Shown here piece after piece: positions 44,523 through 55,502 of a stretch of 64,000 nt of DNA; the stretch's first letter is position 1; every line of letters begins with the position of its first letter. The notes beneath the pieces are model-generated. The model ran no database searches. It was given only the letters and a program-made list of their open reading frames with translations, and was not told the DNA's origin. The position numbers were made by a program, and so were the translations under genes. The stretch spans positions 1 through 64,000 of the forward strand of contig JAPDRN010000151.1 of assembly GCA_030247855.1 (NCBI GenBank), read 5' to 3'. Source of the DNA: Knufia peltigerae. Its lineage: Eukaryota > Ascomycota > Eurotiomycetes > Chaetothyriales > Trichomeriaceae.

Positions 44523-46620
44523 GACTGCGAGGGGAAAAAAGAGTAGTCTGCAAGGTCAGCGATTGTGTAGATTCAGAACCGGTACGGTATGTTTGGACAA
44601 CGGTTCATTCATATATGAGGACGGAGGGAGTACATAAGCGTCGACATTTTTCGCGCAATGTTGTCATACGTAGCTCGGTCAAGTCATACCACCTGAGGTT
44701 GTCCTCAGAGCGTGAGGAGTTCGGAGACGTCGATTCGAGTGTGGACTCTGAAGGAGCCGCCCCCCCGCATGCTGGTGTGTCTTTTTGTACTAAATTCCGT
44801 ACACCATTAATATCGCTCCCTTGGTTCTCGGTTTGGTGTTCGCCATGGAGATTGTGGCAAAGGGGCCTCTTATTTCTTATGCAGAAGTCCGAGAGAGTTA
44901 CACGTTACACCGGATAAATGTTCCATCTGCATGTCAGAAGCATGGGGTAATATCGATTGCCACACTTGCAGAGTGCATGACGCCAATGTAGGTAGCAATG
45001 CAGGGATGGGTGAGAGAGAGACATGGGTTCTTCTGGACGCTGATTGAATGATGCTTGAAAGTTGCATGTGCATATGTCGGGGGATTTTGTGACGGCTAGA
45101 CACGAGAAAACGACACGACCATTCTACTCGTACACATGTTGACACTCTTACATGCTTTGGTCACCTCGTGTGTGTCCTACATACAAAAGTTGTCATCCCG
45201 TGTCGAATCTACTACCTCTAGTTAGAGAAGTGAGAGACACGGTATAGGCTAAAGGCACAATGAAACATGCCAGGGGCAACGTATTTACTATCTTTAACTA
45301 GACCGACTCGCTCCGTGCCCTTTTAGCGCTGGGGTTTTAGGGCAAAGGTGGGCAACTAGCTAGAAACGAGGTTTGGCCTGGACGCGCATTTCGCAACGAA
45401 CGATCCACTGATGCGAATGTCCTCTGCTACAGTAGACGCTGAAGATCCCAAAAACGCCACAAGCCATAATGTCAAGGTCCAATGGCGTTCTAACTACTCG
45501 TACGCGGGAAGTAGACTCGATATGTGACAGGAACGGTGACGAGAGAATTATAGGGTATGCAGACAGGGGGTAAGGAGTATGAGTTTATTCGATTTGATGC
45601 GATAGGAGAGTTTTACTCCGTATACCAGACCAGACCTTAGGTACCTACTTGTTGATATGCCCCCTAAGGTACCTTAGGTACGGTTTATGGTGTACTGTAG
45701 GTGCAGAAAACCCAAAAGAGAAACCTCAAGGAGCCCTAAAGGTGCCCTAGTGATACCCTAAAGATCCCCCTAGAACAGCCTAGAGGTCAATCAAATTCAC
45801 TTTTACTCCATAGTCGCGATCTGTCTCGCGTTGACTGCAGAATTCTCTTAGTAACTCGTCTTTCTCGCCCATTGTTGCCTCAAAGAAAAATGTCCCTCTG
45901 TCATTCCAGCATCATGCAAAACCCATTTTCCCTTTCCCCTCGCTTCTCTGAATCCTGAATTCCTACCGTATAATTCTAATTCTATCTCGTGGTGGAGATA
46001 GCAAAGGTTCACATCCTGCCGACTTCAAAACCGATTCAGCTAGTTCGTCCTGGGCCTTGTCTTTCAGTTGGCGCGAGTACGATCTTCTCTTTTCCTACTT
46101 CGTACCCTCAACGTCCCCCTGGCTACTTCACTACCCGACGCCGGGTTCACCTTGTCAGTATCCATTTTCTATTCCTCGCCCAATCCTTGTTGCCACGTCC
46201 AGCCAGAGCGTTTTCAGTTACTGTACGGATATCCCGATCGCGAACTCCATCTTTCTGAATCCGTCTGTCCCTCTCCCTCTCTCTCTCTCTGTGCAGCAGG
46301 CGAGCCGATTCCTGTTCGGTAAAGGTTTCAGAGACCCAAACTCGCCAGAAAAACGTACCGAAATTTGTGCTGATCAGGACTGGCAGTGTTTCTCGCTGTT
46401 CGATGGTGAGGAATAGTCAGTGAACTTCACCTCAGCAATGATAAGCCATCCATAGATACTTTTTTGGCATCTCGACACAACCCTGCAAACGACCACAGCA
46501 CCATTTCTTGCCGTCCAGCAAAAAAATTTCCCACCTGACAAGGCATTTTTCTTCCGCCAGAAAATCATGCAGTGAATGCCATCCTAGCAATTGTCAAGTC
46601 CGATACCTCAATGCGTAGCG
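44523..46620. other. 2.1-kb intergenic region rich in palindromes
   Basis: No gene recognised. It contains TACTCCGTA at 45614-45622, a 10-bp palindrome TAGGTACCTA at 45638-45647 and a perfect 16-bp palindrome CCTAAGGTACCTTAGG at 45664-45679, then several loosely repeated CCCTAA/CCCTAG words to about 45780. A CT-dinucleotide tract near 46270-46295 lies in the probable leader of the DENN gene. Confidence 0.5.
45664..45679. repeat. Perfect 16-bp palindrome
   Basis: CCTAAGGT is followed directly by its complement ACCTTAGG. A related 10-bp palindrome with the same GGTACC core lies 17 bp upstream. Confidence 0.75.
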
Positions 46621-49600
46621 ATGGCCCCAAACGAATCAAGGGAATCTTCACGGCCACTGGCCGACTACTTCTGGATTGCCGGCCTGGACAGTCAACAGCT
46701 GGTGGATGCCTTTTCCCAACCCAGACTATCTTACGACTTTAATGACAGCAACGGTATTGATGTGCCGATAAAGGAGGAACCGACGACAAATGACAAAGAC
46801 GACCAAAATTCGATTCTTCAATCGCCCCCGACTTCTCCCCACCACTCGAGACATGATTCATATCAAAGACTGTCTCAACTCTCGGACGAGGCTAGGGACG
46901 CTATCCAGAGTTTGAATGATGTGGCGCAATCACCGAGAAGCAACCGAAGCAGTATGACCATTCGACCGCCCGCTCCAATTGGTGGTCCTCGCATGTCATC
47001 TGCCTTGAGTGAAGCAGACTTCGAAAGGGCAATGAAAAGGTTTGCGACGGATCGAGACACCTTTTTCCTCGACCTCAGTTTCAATGCATCAGAGACAGCC
47101 AAGCAATCTCGGCCCAAGTCACGGCCTCAGACGCAGAAGATTGTGCTCGAGGACGAACTGTCTCCCCTACCGAATCGCAACTTTGGCAGCATCCGCAGAC
47201 ACATGTCCTTCAAAGATATGAGCAGCACAAAACGACAACCATCCGTGGCGAGACACACCTCAACCCGAACATCGCGCAGATTGAGCAGCTACAATTCGGT
47301 AATACCTAGTCCAGAAATGTTGCGCGTTCCTCCAGACGAGCATCCATTGACACGTAAATTCGAGCCCGTACTATTGGAGAGGTATCCTCGCAAGTCAACG
47401 TTCGATCACATGAAAGGACGAGGGCCATTTCCAGAATATGTGCCCATGTTTGCATTCCCTAACGATATAAAGGTCGTTTGCGCCGACTCCAGGCCTAGGT
47501 CGACGTGGCATGAGTTTTCTATGACCGCCTCCGACGGCTCCAGGATATTCGCTGTCCAAGTTACATTGTGGATCCCGGTGAGCCGTCAGTTGGCATCGGA
47601 CCTTGAGAAGAAATGCGACGAGTGGAGGAATGCACACATGTCCGACGCGGAACGAGAACTGGCCTCTTCTCTCGAGGAGAGATTGACAACTGAAAGTGCC
47701 AAGTTGTCACGATTGCTGGCACAACTTCCCGAGGTATCTCCAGACTCCCAAGAAAGAGAGCAGCTAGAGGATGATATCAGTGCCGTCGAAGAGAAGATCA
47801 GCATGATGGCTGATATGTTGCGACCGCTGCGGCACGGCTCGGTGACTGATATCCAAGGTCTGGGCATTGGTGAAACACAGTATTGGATTCCTAGAGCCTA
47901 CGGGATCCTCGGAAAAGAGCCCTCATCGATCAATTTCTGGCGACAATGGTTGCGCGCTGTCGTGGTTCCCATGACGGATGGTGGAATCCTCAGAGTTCCC
48001 CCCAGCTCACCTAAAGTCGGCATGTGGCAACCTTTGGAACGTTACGTTTTTAGCCTATGTATGGAGGCCCCCAGTCCACTGTCCTCAAAAGTTCAAGTCC
48101 AGGTGTCGATACGAGAACTCAAACTGTACGCGAAGAAGGAAGCTGCAAACGAACTGCCTGGCAGTCGAACAACCGATCTGTACCCCTTGTTCAGAACACT
48201 CACTATTCCCAACATTGTATTATTATTCGAATATGTCTTGGCCGAATCCAGAATCATCCTACTTTCTTCACACACATCCATGCTTCAACTAGTCAGCAAA
48301 GCTATTTTGGATCTGATATGGCCACTTGAATGGGCCGGGGTGTACATTCCTGTATTACCATCACGACTTGTCCAGGCACTCGATGCGCCTTGCCCGTACA
48401 TTTGTGGTATCAACCGCAAGTACGAAAAGTATGACCTGCCAGAAGACGACTTTGTCCTAGTTGATCTCGACAAGAATGAATTGCATAGCGTCGGGCCGCC
48501 ACCGAATTTGCCGAAACAACAAAGAAGGAAATTGATATCCCTTTTACATCAGGCGGCGCCGCTACATCACAGCTTTGGAGTGGCACCAGGGAGCACGCCT
48601 TACGCGGCAGAGACTTTTCCCCATGATGCCTTCTCGGCGGAGATCGAGACCCCTTTCACGGCCATCGCTAAATCGACAAATTTAGATAAGTTGGCCAGTT
48701 TGAGCTCGACGTCTTTCGGCCCACAGGCTGCTTCAGATATGATTCGGCGTGCACCAATGTTGAATGTCTTCTTGAGCGGGGGGCCAACTCGGGGGAAGAG
48801 TATCGATCGGCCCAGAACAGCCTCAACTGTTACCGCCCGGCAGTCTTTCCACACGGACTCGGATGGAATGTCTCCCATTAAAGGAGGCTTCTCCTATGGC
48901 CTTGGTAATGGATCACCTCGCAACGATTCAGGGTATAGTTTACAAACGACTCTGCGAGAGAAGAGATCAGGTCATTTCGATTCCATGTCAAAACGAAGTT
49001 TCTCTGGATCCACACACATGATAAGAAAGGCTAGTCTCCCCTTTGTACGACACAATGCAAGTCCTTCGACAATCTCATCCCCGGACATGCGCAGCGCATC
49101 CACTTATGCACCTTCTACGTATGCCCAATCTACTTTGGCCGCATCGACGATAATGCCGCATATGCACGTCCACCATGCAGCGACAAATACAGATTCCACG
49201 TTTTGGGTCGAAGGGCATTGCCTGCAATGGCGAGGAACCGATGGGCCCTCAACTTGTGTTCTCTGTGATGAGAAAGCCCAAGACGGCTACTACCGGTGCT
49301 CTGGGTGTGGATTTGTCATTCATGACCGGTGCGCTTCTCTGATCACCATCGTCTGCTCGTCAGCCTTCTATCCCGACCAGGTTCGAGCAGCATTCGTCCG
49401 ATGCCTGGCAAGCCTTTTCTACACCTATCGGAAATTCATGTATCCCGCACCACCTCAAAAGAGAAAGCTCGGGGCTGTCTATCAACTCGAAAGTGAAACG
49501 TTCATTCGATCCCTACCTCCCGATCACGCAGCTTACATGGAAATGCTCCAACAAACACAAGCGTGGAACGAATTTGTCATGGATCGCGAGGAGAACTCCA

Positions 49601-49986
49601 CGAAACCTTCGGTAGCTCTATTTGACGCCATCATCGCGGCCAAACGAGGACGAGCAGGGTTCAGGTCATCTCTGTCAGGCCTTGGACGAAAGAGTCTCGT
49701 TTCGAGATCAGTGTCTGGGATCATGAAGACCGACGTACTCTCTGACACGTCGCAACACCAGTGGCGCATCATCGCGATACCAGGAGGCACTGAAAGACCA
49801 GAAATCGGGTCGGCGGCAAAGGGGCGAGACTACCACAGCATCATCACACGAACTCCCGCCAAGCTGGAAGATGGCTTGTTCAAGCAGGAGGAGACAGTTC
49901 CTGATCTACCAGCGATCAAGCCGAGGAAGATAAGGGTCAGTACCGTGGCTGGGAAGATGAACGGGCTCAGCATGCATGCACCATGA
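46621..49986 (+). CDS. DENN (AEX-3) domain protein with C1 zinc finger
   Basis: DENN proteins act as exchange factors for Rab GTPases in membrane traffic. 1121 aa, single exon; ATG 46621 (MAPNESRESS) chosen over an upstream TTG. A disordered N-terminus (1-245) precedes uDENN (about 248-345: YVPMFAFPNDIKVVC, HEFSMTASDGSRIFAVQV), a coiled/acidic linker, and core DENN (about 420-605: LFRTLTIPNIVLLFEYVLAE, RIILLSSH, ILDLIWPLEWAGVYIPVLP). A C1-type finger sits at about 855-907, with H at WVEGH and the pairs CVLC, CSGC, HDRC and a final C. The dDENN part, about 910-1000, follows (VRCLASLFYTYRKFM). The C-terminus is basic. Its end converges on TRAPPC13, also a traffic gene, with 45 bp between stop codons. 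Confidence 0.9.
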   Translation: MAPNESRESSRPLADYFWIAGLDSQQLVDAFSQPRLSYDFNDSNGIDVPIKEEPTTNDKDDQNSILQSPPTSPHHSRHDSYQRLSQLSDEARDAIQSLNDVAQSPRSNRSSMTIRPPAPIGGPRMSSALSEADFERAMKRFATDRDTFFLDLSFNASETAKQSRPKSRPQTQKIVLEDELSPLPNRNFGSIRRHMSFKDMSSTKRQPSVARHTSTRTSRRLSSYNSVIPSPEMLRVPPDEHPLTRKFEPVLLERYPRKSTFDHMKGRGPFPEYVPMFAFPNDIKVVCADSRPRSTWHEFSMTASDGSRIFAVQVTLWIPVSRQLASDLEKKCDEWRNAHMSDAERELASSLEERLTTESAKLSRLLAQLPEVSPDSQEREQLEDDISAVEEKISMMADMLRPLRHGSVTDIQGLGIGETQYWIPRAYGILGKEPSSINFWRQWLRAVVVPMTDGGILRVPPSSPKVGMWQPLERYVFSLCMEAPSPLSSKVQVQVSIRELKLYAKKEAANELPGSRTTDLYPLFRTLTIPNIVLLFEYVLAESRIILLSSHTSMLQLVSKAILDLIWPLEWAGVYIPVLPSRLVQALDAPCPYICGINRKYEKYDLPEDDFVLVDLDKNELHSVGPPPNLPKQQRRKLISLLHQAAPLHHSFGVAPGSTPYAAETFPHDAFSAEIETPFTAIAKSTNLDKLASLSSTSFGPQAASDMIRRAPMLNVFLSGGPTRGKSIDRPRTASTVTARQSFHTDSDGMSPIKGGFSYGLGNGSPRNDSGYSLQTTLREKRSGHFDSMSKRSFSGSTHMIRKASLPFVRHNASPSTISSPDMRSASTYAPSTYAQSTLAASTIMPHMHVHHAATNTDSTFWVEGHCLQWRGTDGPSTCVLCDEKAQDGYYRCSGCGFVIHDRCASLITIVCSSAFYPDQVRAAFVRCLASLFYTYRKFMYPAPPQKRKLGAVYQLESETFIRSLPPDHAAYMEMLQQTQAWNEFVMDREENSTKPSVALFDAIIAAKRGRAGFRSSLSGLGRKSLVSRSVSGIMKTDVLSDTSQHQWRIIAIPGGTERPEIGSAAKGRDYHSIITRTPAKLEDGLFKQEETVPDLPAIKPRKIRVSTVAGKMNGLSMHAP

Positions 49987-50031
49987 TTTCAACTTTTACG
50001 ACGTACAAATTTATCATCGACAAATGAACAA

Positions 50032-51155
50032 TCATGACACCTTCCGCCTCGTCAAAAGATTCCCTGTACTCAAAGCACCTCGTTCACCCATGGATGTCCG
50101 CCATTGGATGGCCAGTTGGCCTAGCACTGCTCTGCCCTCCCTTCTCATACTAGAACGTAATTCCTCGAGCCCTTCAGATACATCCTGTTCTTGCTCTACG
50201 AGGAAAGCTACTTGGATAATGTCTCTAACATTCACGAAAGGGTTTTGAACTTCGACTCCAGCATCCCTTTCCGCATCCCAGTTAAGAGATGTGGCTCTGA
50301 AAGGTGCCTTGGCCTGGAGTCGTGCCTCTTCAAGAACAATCGAACTGTCGGACACATTTTCGAGCTGAGCTTCCAGCACGTACCGAGCTAGAATTGCCCT
50401 TCCATATGGGCCATGGCTTTTATCAGGAACTTCGACTGATGGAAGCTCCGTTGCTTTCGTCCGCACGCTCAGACATGGCTGAGCAACAAACTGGTACAAC
50501 TTTCGAAATGACCGTACCTTTCCACTGGTTGCCTGACCATCGCCAGACGTTGTCTCTGTGTATGAAACATTGACTGCAAGGACATGGTTGCCTTCCTCCT
50601 TGAGATCGAATTGGATTATTCTCTGTAGCGATCTATTGGGGTCTGCTTGGTCCTCTTCGGCATCGGCAGCAAGGAGTTCCAACGGGGCAGATTGGGATGG
50701 AGTCTGCATTTCCGCGATAATCCTGGTGCCGGACACAGATTTGAAAGTTCGGCCTGGTGGAAGTTCATTGTTGGCGCAAAGTGCGCACGAAAAAGTCTCC
50801 CCTACATGAGCTGAGCCAAAAGAAGGCGGAAGCCCAAGATTACCGGAGAGGACGAACTCTTGGTCGGTGGTATCGCTTGGATATGCAGCGGAAGCTGCTT
50901 GTGGTATCTTGGTCTCGCTCTCGCGTGGCAGCGGGTGTTGTTGGGCTAGTGATGGTCGTGAGAGCCTAATTTTGGATGAGAACGGTGATTAGAAAGAAAT
51001 GCTATGAGTGACCTTGGGAGCACCAAAATACCTTAGAACTAATTGTATTAGCACAATAAGAAATTGTAATTGCAAACGACAACAAACTCACCCTTGAGGG
51101 ACACCGAGTGAGGCTCCTTGGGAAACCCGCCTGTATCAGCCCTGGCTCTGGCCAT
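50032..51155 (-). CDS. TRAPPC13: TRAPP complex subunit TRAPPC13-like (DUF974)
   Basis: Peripheral subunit of the TRAPP tethering complex in ER-Golgi and autophagy traffic. Exons 51155-51092, a 7-nt exon at 51038-51032, and 50965-50032 give 334 aa. The microexon TTCTAAG is needed to read HSVSLK-VLR-LSRPSL, which matches the family start (HSVSLKVMRLSRPSL). Introns are 53 and 66 bp. Further conserved blocks: LPPSFGSAHVGETFSCALCANNE (about residues 68-90), GTRIIAEMQTPSQ, DLKEEGNHVLAVNVSYTE and RKLYQFVAQPCLSVRTK. It is shorter than the animal protein (about 417 aa), with reduced C-terminal beta domains. Confidence 0.9.
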
Positions 51156-51619
51156 GAGCTGGACATCAATAGAGAGTCTCGCTTAAGAGGGAATGAGACT
51201 CATAGACTGTTCGCGTGAAGGTCTCCCCGGTGCCGGGTTTCGGCCAGACGGGGTCAGCGTGGCAATGATGATCTATTGACTTGCCGTCATCGATAGTTCA
51301 TCATAGTTTAATCTTTGTTCTGGAGGGGCTCAACTTTCTTTCTTTCTAGTCAGTTCAGGAGCACGACGAGATATGGATGGACGGACCAACGATGAATCCG
51401 GAGGCTGAAGTCCAAGACAGAACAGACAGACGTCTTGGCACAACGACTACGGAGTCGTGATTACTGCGTTACTCCTCGTTGCCCCGGACACTTGGAACCC
51501 CAAACAAAACGCGTTCCATCTTCAAACACCAAACTTGTACTTCTACAGTATTTCCTAAACCCGCCACAATTCTTACTGACGCCCCTTCTCAAGTCTACCT
51601 GTTTCAGCCAGCGAACGAT
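51156..51619. promoter_or_regulatory. Divergent promoter, TRAPPC13 / TPX2-like gene
   Basis: 464 bp between divergent ATGs. The variant motif TACGGAGTC occurs at 51449. No TATA box seen. Confidence 0.4.
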
Positions 51620-53476
51620 ATGCGCATGACAAGAGCTGCTCTCCGGGCTCAGGCTCACGACGAAACCCAACCTATACACGAAGACACCGACGCGGACACT
51701 TCCCGACACGAGTCGAGCGAGATCCACGAGACCGACCGACCAGCCCTCAAAGATATTACAGCAGAAAACTACCCTGTCGCCGAAGAATCCGTTGTAGCTG
51801 AAGAAGAGTCTGCACCATTGAAGCAGTCCAAGGGCAAGAAAAAGGGCAAGCAGACCAAAAAGGACAAGAACGAGGAGCAGGAGGAGATCTCGGTTGCGGA
51901 GGATCGTGAGGCACACATCTGGCCGGTGTTGTCCGAGGAAGTTGCAGACGAGAGTCCAGAACAGTCTCCTGAACCTCAACAAACACAGGACATTGCCTCA
52001 CTGAAGTCACAAAGCGCGCAACAGCCCAGTCCCGAAGAAGTAGTGGACGCGGCAGCCGAGCCCCTTACACCCAGTCCAGCTCCCAGCCCAGTTCGCAACG
52101 AAGTTCCAAAGACGCCCAAATTCAATCCAGACATTCACGTACCTGAACCAGTCACAACAACACCACACGTAAACAGCATTGAAGACTCGTTCGTGGAGCA
52201 AATCAAATCCAGGTCGCCCAGCAAGATGCGCTACACACCAGAAGAGGCACGGTCTCCTTCCTACGACCCTAACAACCAGCTACCGAGGATCGAAGACTCT
52301 GTAGACGCTATGGACGCCTTGGAAGACGCAATCGAAGAGTTCTCTGAGAGACTTCCGGCTTTGGATGATCTCAAGATCGAGTCGCCAGTCAAGTCTCAGA
52401 AGAACACACCGGCAAAGTCGAATCTTCACCCTAGTTCGAAAACACCCGGTACATCACAAAAGGCTGAACCGGTCCCGGCAAAAGGTGCTCGCAAATCCCC
52501 ATCGAAGTCACCGTCAAAGCCAGCTCCTGCCGCCAGACGACCTAGCGTCCAGCCGAGATCTACAGCAACCAGCCGTGCGTCGAGCGTGAAAGCGGGCATG
52601 AAACCAATCCACGTCACGAAGCAAGTCAAGAAGCCCATCATCGACGGTTCGAAGCCTAGGGAATCTTCGGTTGCCTCCGCCATGCCACCACTCACATTCT
52701 CCAATTCTCCATCCAAGTCTCTTCCCAACACGACAAAGAAGCGAGTGCCCAGCACTACCCTCTCGACCAACAAACCGGCATTCATTCCGGCAAAGTCCGC
52801 CAAACCGCCCACCAGACCCACGTTCAGTCTTCCCGGCGAGGCCATCTCTGCGAAACTCAAGGCTCAGCGTGAAGAGCGCTTGAAACGTGAAGAGGAAGCC
52901 GAGAGAGAGCGCAAGGTCTTCAAAGCCCGCCCGGCACCGGCCAAGACGTCCCGACCCAGCGTGGTTCCCCGCGACACCAAAGCCAGTCAGGCACGCCTGA
53001 GTATCTATTCGACCGGGACGAACAAGGAGAACGTCGCTCCCAAAGCCGGCGAACTACCCAACAGACCGCGACCGTCGTCGTTCCACTCGGGAGTCCACAA
53101 CAAGGACGCCACGAAGGCCAACTCGGGCGTGCGCCGGACCAACAGCGTCGTGGGGGCGGGGGCGAGGTCGAGTCCCCAGAAGCCTAGGGTCTCCTCGATC
53201 CAGTTGGCCGCGGGCCAGAAACTGTCGGTGACGAAACAGGACCAGGCGCACCAAAAGGCACGCGGCAAGGAGGTGTTTGCGAGGTCCAAGATCGAAATGG
53301 AAAGACTCGAAAAGGACAGACGGGAAAAGGAAGAGGCCACGCGCAAAGCCAGAGCCGAGGCGGCCGAACGGGGTCGACAGGCCAGTCGAGAATGGGCGGA
53401 GAAGCAAAAGAAAAAGCTGTTGGCAATGCAGGCGGCTGAGAAGACGGCTCGGGGTGCGACCGTGGCCGCTTCGTGA
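51620..53476 (+). CDS. Basic disordered protein with TPX2-like motif
   Basis: 618 aa from ATG 51620 (MRMTRAALRAQAHDE); the frame opens earlier only without ATG. N-terminal half acidic and Pro/Ser-rich with a KGKKKGKQTKKDK cluster near residue 73. The middle has repeated S/T-P and S-P-S-K sites likely to be kinase targets. At about residues 405-445 a charged helix (KLKAQREERLKREEEAERERK) runs into VFKARPAP, resembling the TPX2 microtubule-binding repeat (charged helix then F-K-A-x-P-x-P). The C-terminus is another long charged helix (about 565-610). This suggests a microtubule-associated protein, possibly of spindle; it is an inference from motif and composition only. Confidence 0.75.
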   Translation: MRMTRAALRAQAHDETQPIHEDTDADTSRHESSEIHETDRPALKDITAENYPVAEESVVAEEESAPLKQSKGKKKGKQTKKDKNEEQEEISVAEDREAHIWPVLSEEVADESPEQSPEPQQTQDIASLKSQSAQQPSPEEVVDAAAEPLTPSPAPSPVRNEVPKTPKFNPDIHVPEPVTTTPHVNSIEDSFVEQIKSRSPSKMRYTPEEARSPSYDPNNQLPRIEDSVDAMDALEDAIEEFSERLPALDDLKIESPVKSQKNTPAKSNLHPSSKTPGTSQKAEPVPAKGARKSPSKSPSKPAPAARRPSVQPRSTATSRASSVKAGMKPIHVTKQVKKPIIDGSKPRESSVASAMPPLTFSNSPSKSLPNTTKKRVPSTTLSTNKPAFIPAKSAKPPTRPTFSLPGEAISAKLKAQREERLKREEEAERERKVFKARPAPAKTSRPSVVPRDTKASQARLSIYSTGTNKENVAPKAGELPNRPRPSSFHSGVHNKDATKANSGVRRTNSVVGAGARSSPQKPRVSSIQLAAGQKLSVTKQDQAHQKARGKEVFARSKIEMERLEKDRREKEEATRKARAEAAERGRQASREWAEKQKKKLLAMQAAEKTARGATVAAS

Positions 53477-54502
53477 ACAAACCAACCACGGCCAGGGTCG
53501 CATTGCCTCCCGTGTCATACGGGTGGGTGGCTCAGACACGAGACGAGTCTGATCTGGATCCCGAGAAGTCGACTTCGACTTGACTTTGACTCGACTCGAT
53601 AGGCACCGGAAAGGAAATCGGCTAGTATTGGACGATGAACGAATCTTGTTTTTCTTAGTATCTCCATTTTTTTAACCCAAAGCGCCGGTGTTGGTTTTTT
53701 TGATATCGATATTGATTGATTGGTCTTCTTTTTTCCGGGGTTGGAGTTTCATCGAGTCGAGAGAAAAGAAGATACTTCTACTTAGGTGGTCAAGAAGACA
53801 TTGATCAGAAGGACTCTTTGATCCTGGCTACCGGTCACGCCGCACGGGTCACTCGTTTGTGATGCTATGTGGTTCGAGAAGACGAAGGGCTGTTACTGTA
53901 CCCGGAAAGGAATAGCATAGCATAGCACCAAAGTTATAGCTAGTTTCACAATGGCAGCTTCTATCTGGATTATATACCCTCCTGGCTTCCTTCTATCTGT
54001 GCTTGACTTGTTGTCTCTGCCTCGATAACAATGTACACTAGTGTTCTCGTTTGGCATTGGAACCACAAGATCAATTGTGTGGTCCGTATAGCGGCTTCAT
54101 GTCCGCCGTGCCTTTTGGAACATGTCGCTCCTTTCTCGGCCGTCTCTGCTGGGGGTAACACGATCGGACGAAGGATCGATGTACTAGGTGATGTTTGGCT
54201 GTTTCTCCAATTCACAACAGGCGGTGGCCATGAATGGGCCGACGTCGACATTGAGAACGTGGTGACTTTGGCTTGAAAAAGATGCGCCTTAAAAGCGGTC
54301 TCGACAATGCGACGGGCCTGGTATCGTGCCAACTTCGAGTCGACCAAAAGAGTTGGAGGATTTTATGTTTCGCCGGTCTTCCGAGTGATTCGACTTCGTG
54401 CTTGGGTTTGGGATATAGGCTGCAATCAGTCCTTCAGTCTCTTCCCCAGATAAAGTGCCTTGGTGCCAGGTATTCTCGACATGTGTAGATCCAACACATG
54501 TA
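53477..54502. other. 1-kb region between convergent genes
   Basis: Holds the 3' ends of the TPX2-like and DAD2 genes. A minus-strand frame (54347-53970) has no recognisable features. A direct GCATA repeat occurs at about 53915-53925. No gene called. Confidence 0.4.
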
Positions 54503-55100
54503 TCAGCCACCAGTTTCATTCTGCTGTACCGGTATTCTGACCAGAGGTACAGGCAGTTCCTGCGCCGGTTCCTTCTTTTTTCCCGAATCGTCATTCTCAT
54601 CGACATCTTTCTGTTCGGCACCGTCATCGTCCTTGGGTACGGGAACTTTCACTAAAGCATGATATCAGCATCTGGCACTACATCGCGACATCTGATACTT
54701 CGCCAATGATCGCAACGCCGAATGTTAAACCGAGCTTCGACCACATAGCCACACAATGCATCCAGATGGAAGAGGATTGGGAAGACATACTGGCTGCCAT
54801 GTTGATTGCGCGAAGGACATTCTCCCAATTCGCCAGTACGAGTGCAACACTTTGCGCCCCATCCTTCAAAGTACTCAATTTTCCTTCAAGCGCCGATAGT
54901 TGGTCCGCAAGATTCCCACTCAGGTCGCGTAGTTGCCGTAGATTCTCGAGCTCTGCACGTTTCGCATTGATTCTAGTCTGAAGCGCAGACTGGGTCTGGT
55001 TGCTCTGTCGCAACAAGGACGTATTGGAGCCGTGCAGACCACCGAGGGTAGAGTTCGAACCTGACGGGAAGACGTTTGTTTGTCGTGGGCCGTAGGACAT
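54503..55100 (-). CDS. DAD2: DASH/Dam1 kinetochore complex subunit Dad2
   Basis: Part of the DASH ring that couples kinetochores to spindle microtubules. Exons 55100-54791 and 54651-54503 give 152 aa. The core at about residues 25-105 is coiled coil with the family signature: LLRQSNQTQSALQTRI, KRAELENLRQLRDLSGNLA, LEGKLSTLKDGAQSVALVLANW and NVLRAINMAAMKVP, the last rebuilt by the splice. A Gly/Ser/Asn-rich N-terminus and an acidic C-terminal tail (KDDDGAEQKDVDENDD) flank it. The size is normal for filamentous ascomycete Dad2. Divergent from shugoshin with 402 bp between ATGs. Confidence 0.93.
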
Positions 55101-55502
55101 CTTGACCGAGTTTACTTGCTCCAGTACCTCAACAACAGCGAACCAAAGACCAATGCTGAGATTCTGCGAAGACTGGCAGACTGCGGCCTTTGAGGGGGCG
55201 TTTGTGGGTACGGTAGAGTACAGTGCACATGCCACTTCCTGATACCATAACGCGACCGCGATTGGTTGCTCGACGCGGAGCGAGTAAACGGCGCCATTCC
55301 CATTTTGATAATGTCAACACAAAACCCTTGAGCACCAGCACAATTCACAAACTTACCATAGCGACAACGAATGTCTTTTGTCAACGACTTGGGAGTTGCT
55401 GGCAGCTGATTTTGCTACATTTGAAATCCCTTCTTTGAATTCTGGTCCTTGTGTTATGAGCTCAAAGTCGAAACATTCTTGGTGCTGTGGTGCATTGAAA
55501 CC
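55101..55502. promoter_or_regulatory. Divergent promoter, DAD2 / shugoshin
   Basis: A 402-bp shared upstream region of two mitotic chromosome-segregation genes. It holds an internal ORF on each strand without recognisable domains. No cell-cycle box was identified with confidence. Confidence 0.45.

Noticed and set aside
45700..45785. CCCTAA-like words suggesting an interstitial telomere repeat
   Set aside because: Words are irregularly spaced and interrupted; not a tandem TTAGGG array.
53970..54347. 125-codon minus-strand ORF after the TPX2-like gene
   Set aside because: Not started by a convincing context and without domains; likely chance.
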